From Pempheris klunzingeri (taxonomy: Eukaryota; Chordata; Actinopteri; Acropomatiformes; Pempheridae), in NCBI RefSeq assembly GCF_042242105.1, contig NC_092013.1, forward strand, positions 3,095,987-3,159,986: DNA of 64,000 bases, written 5' to 3'. Below are positions 1 through 15,560 of this stretch, in pieces; positions within the stretch are counted from its first letter, which is position 1, and every line of letters starts with the position of its first letter. The notes under the pieces are model-generated. The model was not told where the DNA came from. It saw only the letters and a program-made list of their open reading frames with translations, and did no database searches. Both the position numbers and the translations under genes were made by a program.

Positions 1-3000
1 TGCAGATGTCAAGGTGTCTGAGAGTTTGGTGGCAATTTTGTCTGCAGAGGGGAAAGAAAGAAAAGAAATACACATTTACTATGCATGACTAAACACAATC
101 GGTAATAGGTAAAACACGTTTACTCCTAACAGCCTGCCTGCGTGGCTGTGCGTGTGATTACATGCCGCATCTCAAGCCCACTTAGCCATATTAAAGGGCT
201 AGTTCAGATTTTTTTTTAGTGTTACCTACAGTAGATGGCTGTCGGCACAGACGCTAAGTGAGGTACTGCTGTGGACCGGAGCAGCAGGAAAACATATCTC
301 AGCCACCTAAAGAATGTGAAGTGTACCCTATATTTAGAATATTTTCACCGCTTTAGCTTGTCAGAAAGCCCTCCCTGCCCTTACATCTGTCAGATTCCTT
401 TGACAAAAACAGTAATTTTACTTCACAGAAAACAGAAGCTGCAGTTCAGATCAGAACTAACCATTTAAAACACCAAAGTCACACAATAACACAAACTAAC
501 TAACTGATTAAGGTAGTGGGGGGAGACTAGTAACTTCCGTGTTCTGTGAGGTAAAATTACTGTTTTTGTGAATGGAGTCTGGTGGCTTTGAAGCAAGTCT
601 GGACAAGGAGAGAACGGCTTCAGTTTCCTGCCAAAAGAGCTGACGGCAGTGTGAAGTGCTGAAAATATTCTAAATATCGGGTACACCTCAAGTGATTGAC
701 CTTTTTCAGGTGGCTGAAGAAGGTTTTCTTCTGTTGGCCCTGTTCACCTCTTGTAGGTAATACAGTACCTCATACAAAAATTCCAAACTAAGCCTTTAAC
801 ACTGGGGTTTAACATCTCCACTATGAAGTGACGACGCCCTTTTTATGTCTTTGACATGTTTTGTTTTTTACTTTTTAAAATGAGGCCTGTTGACCAAAAC
901 TAACTGGCTATGAGGTTATAAAGTTTTTTATTACATTTTTCTTAGATTACAGTAAAAACAGTTCTATTAAATCACAGCATGAACACACACCACACCACAG
1001 ACAGTGATAGACAGTATTAGACGGAGACCAATATCTGTACAAACCAGCTCTTTTCTGTTGCTTTTTCCTCTTCTTGCTGGCAGCCAGGAGTGCCTGGCCC
1101 TGCTGCAGAGGATCCACGCTCACGATATCCTTCAAGCTCGGAGCTCTGGACGCAGCATCATTTGCAGACGTGTCAGTTTTTGACTTCTGAGATTTTATCT
1201 CCACCGTCATTGGTCCAAACTATTTTGAGCAGGACAGAAAGTCGTGTTAAATGAAACCGCATTTTTTACAGTTACAGTTTTTAAGTGCACAACACACTGG
1301 GAAGTAAACACTTTCTGCACTGTTACACACCTCTGGGTCCTGGTTGTCCTCCATAGATTCAGTTTCATCTTTAAACTCTGGGTCTTCCACAGGCCCCTCC
1401 ATCATTCCCAGGTGTGAAGCCGGTCCTCCACCTTGTGTCATTCCAGTGGTTTCCATGCAGAACCCCATTTGAATATCAGGACAAGATGACTCTGAAACAC
1501 AGCGAGAAGCAAATCCAACTTTTGGAGCAACCACTGCTTCTTTGGTTTGTTTTAAAAATGCAGGTAATCTGACAAGACCAAGGCCAGTCCAGGAAACCCC
1601 CGCCTTCTAAATCCAACACATGGATCTGTGAACACATGCAGTCAAAACATTCCCAAAGCTTTCAGTAGAGTAACCTTTTAATTTCTAAATAAACACATCT
1701 CCCTCCAATTCAGCTCTGAAAGTTGCTTCAGCCGCATCAGCAAAGCTTTAAAAGGACAGTTCTGATTTGTTGAAGAGGGGTTGTATGAGGTATTTATTCA
1801 CAGTTGATGTATTACCTTGAGTAAAGGGCAGTCAGCACACTTCCTGTTCAGACAAACTAGCAAGAGTCCCACCAAAGTGTTCTGTGATGTAAAATCACCG
1901 TTTTTTCCAATGGAGTCTGGTGGATTTGAATCGAGTGAAAAGAGAAGAGAAGGGCCTCTGTCTCTCTTAAGGGCTGTGTGAAAATGTAAAGAGGTGAAAA
2001 TATTCTAAATATAACATAGACTTAAACTGATGTTGATTTGTTTTAGCTGGGTCTTTTTTAGGAGGCTAAAATAAGTGTTCCTGCTGCCCCCGTCCACTGC
2101 AGCACACTGCTCAGCATCAGTCCTCTCTGTTTCTCCTACTGCACTGACTATGAAGAAGTACCTCATACAATCCCACTTCAAAAAACTACTACTACCACCA
2201 CTCACTCTGAGTAGCTGCTGATTTCTGTTGACATGATGGTTTTAATAGGTTGCATCCAAGTAATATGATGTCATGAAAAGGAAATAACAAGTGTGTTAGG
2301 AGCTCTTGTGTACTTTTGTTTTTACCTGCAAGAACCTCCTGATTTCCTTTTTCAAGCTCTTCCCAGTCAAAAGCTTTACCCATCTCTGTAACGATCTCTG
2401 CGCTGACGTGTGTGGGGAGAGTGTGTGTCTCTGGAGGGTGTGTGAAGTAGCTGATCCTCCCCCTAAAGAACACAGCATGCTCAAATGAACACATCCCTGA
2501 GAACACTGTTTGAATGTTTGTCAGACTTCCAAAATCCTAATTTGGACCCACCCTGTCCAGTCCATTAACACGCTCTTTGCTGCTTTGTCAGTGTCAGGCA
2601 GTCCTCCCTTTCTCAGTTTGCCTTGACGTCGAGCAAGCAACGCCAAGAACTCCAGAGCCGTGTGAAAGTCTGCTACTCCGTAGTGCTCCGTGATCTGTAC
2701 ATCCAGACAAGAGGGCGCTGTAATATCAGTGTGCATGTGACATGACGAAGCGACATACAGAAAGGCTGAAGAACATGACATTAGGCTTGTCCCTGCAGTC
2801 CGATTTCACTCATCACGTGACGAGAGAAAGGAAAGTTGACCAACAAGCACATCGATAAGACGACGGTGAAGAGCAAAAGCAATATTTGGCAATGTTTTTG
2901 ATTTGAGGGGAATGTGAAACCACCTGTGAGCTATTTCTTTTAGTTGCCTTTGAGCAAAGGCTCTGAGTGAATTCGAGATCCCTCTGGTAAACAGATACGC

Positions 3001-6000
3001 AGTGTATAAGTCTAAGGCTTTTATTGTGAAAGGTAAGAACGTGGAGTGAAGTAATTAAGTTTGCAGTCTTGCTTCAGGCTACTGAGCCTCTGTGTTATTA
3101 TCTATAGTACAGGAGCACCTCACAGCCCTCTGCTACACATTTAATGTTCAGGATCAACGTAAACGTAAAAATATGTTTTCTTGTGAAATGTTGGTGTAAT
3201 CAGTAACACCAGTGTTGTCACCAGTTCATCACACACCTGCGCCTTGTTGCAGCGTCGCAGAATGGCTTCAACGGGTGGGAGGGGATCGACCAGCTGTTCG
3301 ATTTTCACACAGTTGCGAAGGATCATGGCGGCGTCGGTCGTTGAAGTTGCCATGACGATGCCGGGGCAGTCCAGGAGCTTAATGTGTTTGTCCAAATGCA
3401 CCTCCTGCAGGCACCTGAAATCCATCACACCCATCAGGAAGGCTGGAGGGACACGAGCAGGATTTTCTGCTACGCAAAAAGACGGGATCAACTCACTTGG
3501 TGACGCCCGGAGTGGCTCCGATGTTACAGGCTCGCGCTCGTTTCAAACTGTTGATCAAACTGCTCTTTCCCACGTTAGGAAAACCTGCAAAACACGAGTG
3601 GGAACATGACTTTACCGCGGAGCGCCTGGCATTAAACCCAGAAAGAGAGAGCCTGGTGTGTCGCTCACCTACGACGCCGACCGTGATGGCCGTCTTTATG
3701 TCCAGGTTGCGGCAGTAGTTGCCGAGAAGCTTCATCAAACAATCTGCACCAACACAGGCGCTGCTGCTGAGGAGCTCCGTGGTGGCTTGTGTCACCGGTA
3801 CGTTACTGCGCTTCTGTTGATGACGGAAAAAGTGAAATGATGTTAATCTGCAGCTTTAGTTTGAAGGTGAATTTGTATTATTAGATTGACCAGAATCTAC
3901 ATGTTTAACTGCCTACCAAGTTTCTGGTCTGTTGCTGTGTAGACGCTTTGAAAGCTACAGTAGGAAACTCATTACGAAGATATCTGATCCACTTTTCCAC
4001 GATTTCCTTTGACACCAAATCTATAATCAAAGTAAAAACAAACCAATCAAGCAACAAATATGAATAAAACCTTTGTGATGAGGGCTGTGTGATACAACCA
4101 AAATCTCATATCCTGATAAAGACCCAGATTATGATACAAATCACCACAGAGCAACATTTTCTGTCAATTCAAAGAATAAATTGTTTTTTTAATGAATTCT
4201 GTACTGGACAAATAAAAGGTAGTTACTCCTATTTGATTATTTTGCTCCTTTAATTTGGTACCTTTGTGCAATTCATTTTCAATTAAGTATAAAATATAAC
4301 AATGTATAATAAACGATAACATGAAACGTAATATATCATCATCCAACCTTACACATGCAAACACAGGCAATTCCTAAAACATATACTCACCAATTTTATT
4401 AAGTATTAAAACTATTTTCTTGTTCGTTCCACTTTGAATGACCGCCTGCTCCACCTGAGGACACCTGCAGCCCAGAGGGTCACGTGCATCCAAAACCTCC
4501 AAAATCACATCCGAGGCCTCCACCACCTTTAAAAAAACATTTATAAAAAAGACAAGTCCACGATGTTTTATTACTTTTATGTCACAGCTGAAGGAAAAGC
4601 ATGATTCAGAGCAGTGGTTCCCCGTCAGATAAACTCCAGAACAACTTCACTGACACCTCCTGCCATTTTCCAATTATATCAGCTATTAATGTTGTAAAAG
4701 AGGATTTGGTTACAGCACTTCGGACCATTTGGTCAAGTTGAATTCATCCAACCACCACTTGGAATTGGTAGATTAAACTGGATGTTTCAACCTTTTATCT
4801 GTTACAATTTGAGCCATCCAGCTGTTACTTTTACTCTTTAGCTATCTAAATTAACAATTTATCCATTACTTTGAGTTATCTCAACTATTCAGATAACTGT
4901 TTCGATTCCTCTTCTCGCTCGCAAAAAAAGTTTTCAAACACTCTTAATCACAACTGTTGGTGTTCAGGTATTATTTGTGCCCGTCTGGAGAAATTATGAT
5001 TTCTTCTTTTTTTCTTTAGTAGCTAAGCTATTCACAAATGTTTACACATACACCCTGGCAACTGCAGAAGTGCTTTAGAAGACAGAAATCTGCCTTTTGA
5101 TAAACAGATTTTTGATTCACCACGTGAGATGATGAATGTATTTATTCAGAAGCCACTGCCTGATGTTAGTGTGCGGTATAAATAACTATCCTCCCACAGT
5201 TGTCGTCTTTGGGCTGTTTTTAAAACCCTTTATGACCTACCATCAGTCCGCCAGAGCATTTTTTTTTTTTTTTAACATTTACTGTACTGTACTGTAGTCC
5301 CATTTTTTGGAGTATTTTAACGTACTATACATCAATACAACCCTTACATCCTAAATTTTAATAATATGTATAGATTCATGCCTATACTTATTAAATAAAT
5401 TGCCAAAAAGGGCAGTAAACCACAAAAAAAGTGAAAATCGTTTTTTTTTTTTGGTTTTTTGTTTTTTTACACCTTTCCTTCCTCTCAGGCTACAATATTG
5501 TTAGATACAGTGAAAACAGCTCCTCTACATCCACACACTGGATCTCATTTGCATTAAAACTGCAGAGTGATAATTCTACGTATGCACCTCTAAAATTGGA
5601 GCAGCTACATACCTTTTTAAATTCTCTGTAATAAGCTTTTCTTGAGTTCTCATTTTCAAAGTTGACATGTTTCTCCAAACTCTGCATCTCCATCTCCTGT
5701 GAACACAAAGAAGAAACACAAAAACGCCAGTTTTCATCACTTGAAGCGGCTCTAACGGGAGTCAGTTTCCACTTTAGCAGGCTGACACTCACCCTCTGCT
5801 CAAACTCTCTCTGTCGCTGTAGGATGTCATTCTGAAAGCTCTGCAGGTTCCTCCTCTTCATCAGCTCCCGTTCTCTAGACATTCGCTGCTTGTCCTGCAG
5901 GTCCTGAAGCTAACGAGGAGAAAAAATATAAAGTGAGAGGCTGATTTACGTTATTTATCAGCAGTGTAACCCTCAAACGTGAGCACAGGGCAGATTTTAA

Positions 6001-6881
6001 AGCACTCACCCTTTGCCTCCTGATTTCCTCCGGCTTTCTTTTCGTGTCTTTGACATGCTGCACAGACGACTGCTCTGAACTCTTTGGCCGCCCTGAAGCA
6101 TCACTCTTCTGTCCGTCTTTACTCTGCAGACAGGAAAACATGCCAAAAAGTGTTTCACGGTGCCTGATCTATTAACACTGTTCAGCTGTTTACTTTGAAT
6201 GCACGTATATGAAAGCTTGAGTGTAACATTCATGACACAATAAATAAATCTGAAATCCCTCCCCGCACACTTGTTTTTTAACCCACTGCATTGCCCTGGT
6301 AGCTCTCTGCATCCCATATTCTAACACTGAGTCCACCTGATGAGCTTATGTGCTTATTTCACATTCATTTGAAGGTAAACTCCACCCTGCTGATGTAACG
6401 CCAGGTTGTGACCAGAGTGCTTACCTTACTGGTAGAGTTTTGTTTTGGGCTCATTGTAACGTGTTTGAAGATGGAGAGAAGGTTAAATACAGTGAAAGTT
6501 TGATGATTTCATGTCTTTTACCATCTTAAAATGTAAAAGTAAAAGCACATGAAGCTACGACTGATTATTGTTCTTTGTCACATGGCTTTGTTGCCACAGT
6601 CACAGTCTGTTATTCCTCTACAACATTATTATGGACGCAGTTATGACAGCAGAAGCAATAAGATCATTTTTAAAATCAATATTATATGTCAAATTATTGA
6701 CTTCTTTAGTGTGAAGCCACGTAATAAGTGGGATGATGTACAGACAAACCCCTTCGCTGTACATTATCCCATTTATTCAGTTTAAGACAATGAGATGCTG
6801 TTTTTTATTTCTATCTCTCTTTTTTTATTTAAAGAGTAAAACGGTTGTTTATCATTAGTATTATTAGTAGTGGTATTATTG

Positions 6882-6915
<34 letters not shown>

Positions 6916-7182
6916 AAGACTCTGGACTCACCTGGTGCAGTAATTTACCTCTGTGTAATAGTTTGTAAAAATCATTTTTAATACATCTTTTTTTTATTCA
7001 TACTTTTATATATTTATATATTACCTAAGTTTATTCTTATTCTTATTCTTTTGGAGCTGTGTGTAACAAAAAGCAATTTCCCCCTGGGGATTATTAAAGT
7101 AATTCTGATTCTGATAATAAAGAACATAAACATAAACACATAAATATACATAGAGATTTAATGTAAGACAGTGAAGTCACAT

Positions 7183-7236
<54 letters not shown>

Positions 7237-7737
7237 ATAAACCAGCACTACACTAAAATACTCTAATTTAAGATGATTCTGTATCTCAGACCAAGATGAA
7301 GGTGCAAAAACTCAGAGTTCGGCTGTTGGATGACAGTGTGGTGATGGAGGGTGCAGGGTCAGTGTGTCACCCATCCACCCCTGCAGCTGCCTGTCAGTCT
7401 GAGCACTGTTTACCTGCACAGTAATGTGACACCTGCAGGGTGTAACCTCACCTGACAGGGTCTGGGTTGTCATAAAAAAAAAATCCCCACTCTGTGATAT
7501 CATCTCGATATCATCTTCCCTGCTGAATGATGGCTCCAGCTGTAAAAGTTGAAGTTAGCCACGTTAGCCGTTAGCTTACCTGAAACCTGCCGAGGAAACC
7601 GAGACGTTTGGCGCGTTTTTGTTCTGCAAAACGAAAGAAAACAGTCGATTAAATCCGTTTGAAATCCTCCACGGTTGTTTAAAGAGTGGACACAAGCAGC
7701 CAACACAGATAAAAACACACATACTAGCTTTCGACAT
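1..7737 (-). CDS. gnl3l: Guanine nucleotide-binding protein-like 3-like (nucleostemin family GTPase), 3' end cut by the window
   Basis: Family role (known): nucleolar GTPase of the YlqF/YawG type linked to ribosome biogenesis and cell growth. Exons read from splice sites and phase: 7737-7725, 7623-7580, 6123-6010, 5909-5793, 5696-5613, 4526-4391, 4020-3917, 3813-3669, 3584-3497, 3414-3237, 2694-2552, 2462-2326, 1491-1331, 1219-1045, 41-1 (partial). They give 560 codons in one frame. The GTPase motifs are circularly permuted as expected: NKID at about residues 167-170, then FKAST, then GFPNVGKSS (253-261), then DCPG (297-300). The N-terminus is basic and the second part is rich in Arg/Glu (likely coiled coil). 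The final visible exon, [14 protein letters not shown], matches the family C-terminus, so only a short tail is missing. The ATG at 7737 lies in a 13-nt coding exon with a perfect GTATGT donor. Next to LWS opsin as in other percomorphs. Confidence 0.96.
191..799. repeat. Fold-back dispersed repeat (MITE-like), copy 1, in last intron of gnl3l
   Basis: The left arm starts TTAAAGGGCTAGTTCAGAT and the right arm ends in the inverted motif ...TACCTCATAC...CCTTTAA. Inside, blocks such as GTAGATGGCTGTCGGCA, AGCCACCTAAA and TTCTGTGAGGTAAAATTAC resemble a teleost palindromic non-autonomous DNA transposon (recalled, not searched). The element shares its blocks with the copy at about 1748-2190. Confidence 0.6.
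1748..2190. repeat. Fold-back dispersed repeat (MITE-like), copy 2, in a gnl3l intron
   Basis: The terminal inverted repeats are visible: TTGAAGAGGGGTTGTATGAGG near 1774 and its near-complement TACCTCATACAATCCCACTTC near 2160-2181. Internal blocks (AAGTGTTCTGTGATGTAAAATC, AATGGAGTCTGGTGG) are shared with copy 1. The stretch lies between the exons at 1491-1331 and 2462-2326. Confidence 0.65.
6425..6454 (-). other. Possible alternative first coding exon of gnl3l
   Basis: An ATG at 6454 opens [10 protein letters not shown] and ends at a strong donor (AAG|GTAAGC). The phase joins in frame to the exon at 6123-6010. Reading into it from the upstream exon (7623-7580) through the only nearby AG gives an early stop, so it does not look like an internal exon. 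Either it is an alternative promoter/start exon or chance. Transcript data would decide. Confidence 0.35.
7185..7234. repeat. (GT)n microsatellite
   Basis: About 25 uninterrupted GT units in the first large gnl3l intron, between the exon at 7623-7580 and the exon at 6123-6010. A (TTA)n-rich stretch sits nearby at about 6860-6920. Confidence 0.95.
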
Positions 7738-8751
7738 GACTTCACGTGTGCAGCAGCAGCAGCAGCAGGGTGGATGTGCGTGGCGGTGACGTCAGCCACA
7801 ACATCCGGCAAACATTTCAAAATAAAAGCTCACAGCAAGGATTCAAGGATCTTTATTGTCACACCAGCACACAGCTGTAAGCCAAAGAGGATAAAGAAAA
7901 ATAAGTGAGAGCTCTAGAAAATAAACAAGAGCACTAGAAAAACTCTATAAAACAACAAAAGCACTATAAGAACACTATAAAAACAACAAAATCACTGGTC
8001 GCTGGTCTGCAGCACGGGGCCTCCCCAAGGGGATGGTTAGTAAAACTGTAATCTGTCACATCCAGAAGTCCTGAATATTGAACATCCAGGGTTTGGGCAT
8101 TGAGGTAGTGGAGGACTACAATTTCCTGGGTGTTCACCTGAACAGGAAGCTGGACTGACAACACTCTGGTTTCAGTGTCTTAATGTGGTATTTTGGAGGG
8201 ATTTTTGAAATTTCATCAGTCAAAAATTGTTATATTTTGCACCAAACAAATGCTGGTCAATCTTCAGGTTCCCAGTTTTCAGATGATGTCTCTAACATCC
8301 ACGTGGCCTATGAAACATTTCTGGGGCCGTCACTGGATCAATGAGCAACAACTGGTGTCTCTGTGTCCAGCTGGAGATCAGGTCTGGTCTCCACCAACTC
8401 CTGAGAAAACTATTTAGCACCAAGAGTGAGTCACTAACTCTAACGTTTGTCAGTAAGTACTGGGTAATAAGCACACAGTGGCTTTATGAGAGCTTGTTTC
8501 TGAAAACTGCTGCAGCTGTCAGACATAGAGGTGAAAAGAGCACAGGAACTACGTTTGTGTATTTCAAACCCTAAAAGATATTCTTATATTCATCTGGAAA
8601 AAAAAGACCAGTCATTAAATGATTCATTTGGTTTATGTATTTTTTTTTTCCTTTTTATTTTTGTATTTGCCAGAAAGCTATATTTACTAAAAACAAAAAA
8701 AGAAACAATAAATATTTGCAGTACAAATCACAAATGGGAGAACATGGAGGT
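7738..8751. other. gnl3l-LWS intergenic region with decayed LINE-like sequence
   Basis: Head of gnl3l against the tail of LWS. At about 7841-7990 the phrase CAAGGATCTTTATTGTCAC with AT-rich CACTATAA repeats is typical of a dispersed teleost retroelement 3' end. At 8109-8160 the plus strand reads EDYNFLGVHLNRKLD then a stop, which resembles the YKYLGVHL motif near the end of teleost non-LTR reverse transcriptases. It is far too short and broken to be a gene. An AATAAA on the minus strand (8659-8654) is a candidate LWS polyadenylation signal, 93 nt past the stop. Confidence 0.6.
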
Positions 8752-11624
<2,873 letters not shown>

Positions 11625-11687
11625 CCTGGTCTTACAGTAGAGGAGTCGGCTCTTCGGGTTACTGCTGCTACACATCTGACTTTATAG

Positions 11688-11726
11688 CTTTTATACTCGT
11701 GCCTCGGAGACCTCTGATGGGATTAG
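11688..11726 (-). promoter_or_regulatory. LWS core promoter: TATA box and OTX/CRX-type site
   Basis: On the minus strand TATAAAAG lies at 11695-11688, 64-71 nt upstream of the LWS ATG. CTAATCCC (TAATCC core, the CRX/OTX photoreceptor motif) lies at 11725-11720, about 25 nt further upstream. Spacing fits a short-leader photoreceptor promoter. Inference from motifs only. Confidence 0.7.
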
Positions 11727-13271
11727 GCCACAATCAAATTACAGCCGTGGTGTGCTGGTACTCGGCGGCAAAGTGAGAACAAGGAACCTTATTTTGAACT
11801 GTAATTAAAACTATCAGCTTATTGGGTTAAGTCAGAAAAAGCCTGAATAATCTGGTTTGAAAGCCGATTTCCATCCGCTCCGTCAAAAAGGGGGTTATCT
11901 GGTAGACCTGTGACTAACACATAAAGGTACATTTTGAGCAGCAAAGTGTGGCAATGTGGAAATCAATGAGTAATAAAGCAACAAATGCATGAATGTGTTC
12001 AGAGAAATGTTCGTATTTCTACACTTTTGGACGCAGAAGAATCATTCAACACTGAATTGCATCTGTTGCATCACATCAATATGATACCAAGTTGATTTGG
12101 GATATTAAAACAAGCACAGCAGAACTGTGGATGTAAACTAGACTTTACATGAAGCAGACTGTGATGCTGTGGTCCTCTTAAGCACACATGTGGACCCCGG
12201 TGGGCACGAGAGGACGGCAAAGTCCTAAAGCAGCTTTATTGGAGCAGGCAGTGACCCACAGAAGTAGAATAGTTTGACAGTGGCGGTTCTTGACATGTGA
12301 GGGACGTAAGACACCTTTAATCCTTCCGGAAACAGGGTTCACCTCAGAACATAAGATGTTTCAACACTCCTGTGATCCCACAACTCACGGCATTGTCCTC
12401 GTGGCAAGGGCAAAGTGGGTGAGGGGGCGTGATACCTCAAAGAATATATATGTATAAGTATATATATTACTTGAATTTGTTAATAGTTTTATACTCCTTT
12501 ATACTGTATAGCTACTGTTTATTTATCTCCTTCCTTTATCTATTCATCTATTTATCTTATTTATCTACTTTTCTTTTATTCTTTTTTAATCCGGAAGCGG
12601 CATTGAAGTCAAAAGGGCAAAGCAAGAATTTCACTGTGCGGTGAAACTAGTTTTTAATCCGACAATAAAACAACGAGTTTTACCATCAAGTTGGAAGCTG
12701 GTTTAATAAAAAAAACACGTGAGTTACTGCAGTTTGGTGAATTTCAGACATGCTGTGCACAGATTTTTGGCAAAGTGACGCTAAGTGACAGCTGCGTCCG
12801 GCCAAAGCTCTTGAGTTGTGTGTATTTAGGGGACGAGAGCTGCCAGCAGAGTGAATACTAAGTACAGTTGCCAGCGCGGGTCACGTTCCAATATAACTGA
12901 AATTTAATTATACTAATTAGCTTTTGTACCATTAGATGGTCCCAACAACCGTCAAGACTGGATTTGAGTGGGATCAACAATTTAAAAACCTGCGCTTCCC
13001 TTCTGAAAATCTATTTCTTTTACCTTATCATGGTTATGTAGTGATAGTTCTTATATTTTACTCTCCTAAAGTCCTCAGTATGTGCGTCATGTGTGTGTGT
13101 TGTATATCGCATGTTGTATTTTTAGTACGTTATTATGCCAAGCACATTACTAGAGGGGGAGACAACGCACTTTCACTGCACAATGCAGAGATATGTTGAT
13201 TATGTGATGAGTAAAAACTTTTAAAAACTATCACACCCACTTCATGACCAGGTGTGAAGGTGAGCTCTCAC

Positions 13272-13393
13272 TTCTGATCCTTCACACAACGAACGCCTTT
13301 GAGGAGCGACAGTGAGACCACGTAGCCGTCTGGAGGCATTTCTGGTCGGATGCAGCCAGGAGGAGGCCTCTGAATGGGTCTGATCACTTGAAT
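13272..13393 (-). other. Unexplained exon-like island between LWS and SWS2B
   Basis: A GC-richer 122-nt stretch in AT-rich surroundings. On the minus strand it follows a pyrimidine tract ending CACACCAG and ends at a good donor (CAGAA|GTGAGA). One frame reads PPPGCIRPEMPPDGYVVSLS and continues LLKGVRCVKDQK. It shares 15 nt (TGAGACCACGTAGCC, plus strand) with the end of LWS exon 2. A second frame is also open, so coding is not proven. It could be a lone exon of an unknown gene, an opsin relic or chance. Confidence 0.3.
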
Positions 13394-15499
13394 CTGGTGT
13401 GTTGGAGCAGTTAAAGGACCAGAGGGAAGAAACACTGATGTAAATAATCGTTTCTCTTCATCTTCAAGAAAATATTCTAAAGAAAAGTTATCAGTAGCAA
13501 CATTAAGTTGTTACTCCTGCCGGCCTCAGGGTTAAGATTTGTCACACTGTCCTGGTTTAACTGGGGCGCTTGAATAACACAGAGCTGTCGTTAATCATAT
13601 CAGTGATGATTCAAAATGTCTGCTGCAGAGAAGAACCGTCGCAAGAAAACATCAATTAACTCGTCTAATTTCTAGTTTTAATCTTTTCTGTTTGTTTGAT
13701 TTACTTATTTTGCAGATTTCCCTTCGGGCGTGTATGTGTTTTTATTTTGTAGGTCACATGATGAACTCAATAGACTGCAGTAGTGTTTGACAGTAAATTA
13801 AAAACTGCAGTTATTTTATTCAGTCAGGTCTTAAATATCTCTTCACTGTCATAGTGGATCTACTGTCGCTTTAAATTATTTGTTGTGCTGCTTTTAACAT
13901 ATTTGCATATTCCCACTTTCTATCTTGCATTATGATGTTTGACTTGTGTTACTTAAATAAAGTTTGATTTGATTTAATTTGTTTAAAATAGATAAAATCA
14001 AAATGAGGGAGTTGAGGCTGTGTCTCCATCTCTTTGTGTCGCACCTCCAACCACAACCTTGTTGATCCTGAGAAATAAAGGTGAACATTTCTCATGTCAC
14101 AACAGACCAAAGCAGATTATACGGACAACTCAGGTTCCTCCACAAAGCAGATTAACACAGAGTAATTACTTTCTGGCATGTTCAGTCCGTAACTCTTTAA
14201 TCTCTCCGGAACGACAGTTCCCCTCAGGAGAAAGCACAGGTTAAGGAAGCAGCTGTGGTGATTTGCTTTAATCTGCTGATTCAGTCTTTTTCTCCGATCT
14301 GCTTCTTGCAGATCTGATGCATGTGGACATGAGGACTGCACGTCCAGAAGAGGACGGATCCCAAAACTAAAGAAATCTGGAAACTTTTCTTCCTTTTTTT
14401 CCTCATTTCCGTGCAAGTGTGGCCGTAGTCTTGATGCATTATTATTATAATCAGAGTTAACTGATGACTCAGGGGAGAGTATTTTGCTTTTGGGATCTTA
14501 CAGTACATTTATGTGTCATTGAAGAGGTGGAGCTAATTTATTTTTCTCCCCCGTCTGTGTCCATGTGATGCTGTGATGGCTGGAATTCTGCTAGTTCTGA
14601 ACTATTCGTGTTTGGTAAAAGTTCACTACTGGCAGAACTCGGATTTGCCGCCGACTGCCGTCAGGAGCCTCCATGAGCACGGCGACCAGGGGTCAGAGAG
14701 GTGTGGTTTACAGCAGGTGGTCTTCAGGTGCAGAGACGGTTACTTACACTGGTGTGAAGTGCACAGAGTCCAACTTTGCACACCTCATGTTCACTTCACA
14801 TCAATTAATAATCTTGATAATCTCAGATTTGTGTGTTATTGTGTTGTAATGATTTCTTGTCTTGTTTTTCTCTTTGCTCTCCCTGCAGCACAGGTGACCC
14901 CTGATGGTTAGACAGGTGACCACTTGTGTGTGAGGGATAATGTGCAGCGAACCCCAAGTGCATTATCCTGCTTATTACAGGGCTTCAAAGAAATCAACAG
15001 CTGGAGACAAAATACTGACTTTAAAATGATTTTATTGATTTGAAAGCATCCAAAACAGACTGTACAATGACTGATTGACCAATCGCAGTCGAGTATAACT
15101 GTAACGACTGGTTTTAAAGTGCAGTTTGTAGGATTTAGTGGCGTCCAGCGGTGAGTTTGCATATTGCAACTGAATCCCCGTCGTCTCACCAGCACTCTGG
15201 AGAAACTACGGTGGCTATGAGGTAAATAAATAAGGGATGACGTACAGCAAGCTAATCCTTACCCTGACACAGCCACGTCATAATAAGTATGATCCTCCAT
15301 TTGTCAATATTTGGGTTCTCAATCTTCCCACAACAGAAAATCGTTGTTAAAAAGTGCAATTTGCTTAATATGTGCATATAACTGTGAGCTGTTTATCATA
15401 ATTATGATTTCTTATCATTTTTATTTTGGTTGCACTTGGTGTTACTTTTCAAATTTGAAATTGAAAAATTGAAAATTATTCATGCCTGCATTTTATGCA

Positions 15500-15500
<1 letters not shown>

Positions 15501-15557
<57 letters not shown>
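15501..15557. repeat. (TG)n microsatellite
   Basis: About 28 perfect TG units between LWS and SWS2B. Confidence 0.95.

Positions 15558-15560
<3 letters not shown>

Noticed and set aside
8109-8160. Reverse-transcriptase-like phrase EDYNFLGVHLNRKLD
   Set aside because: Not annotated as a gene: fewer than 20 codons and followed by a stop; kept only as a decayed LINE trace.
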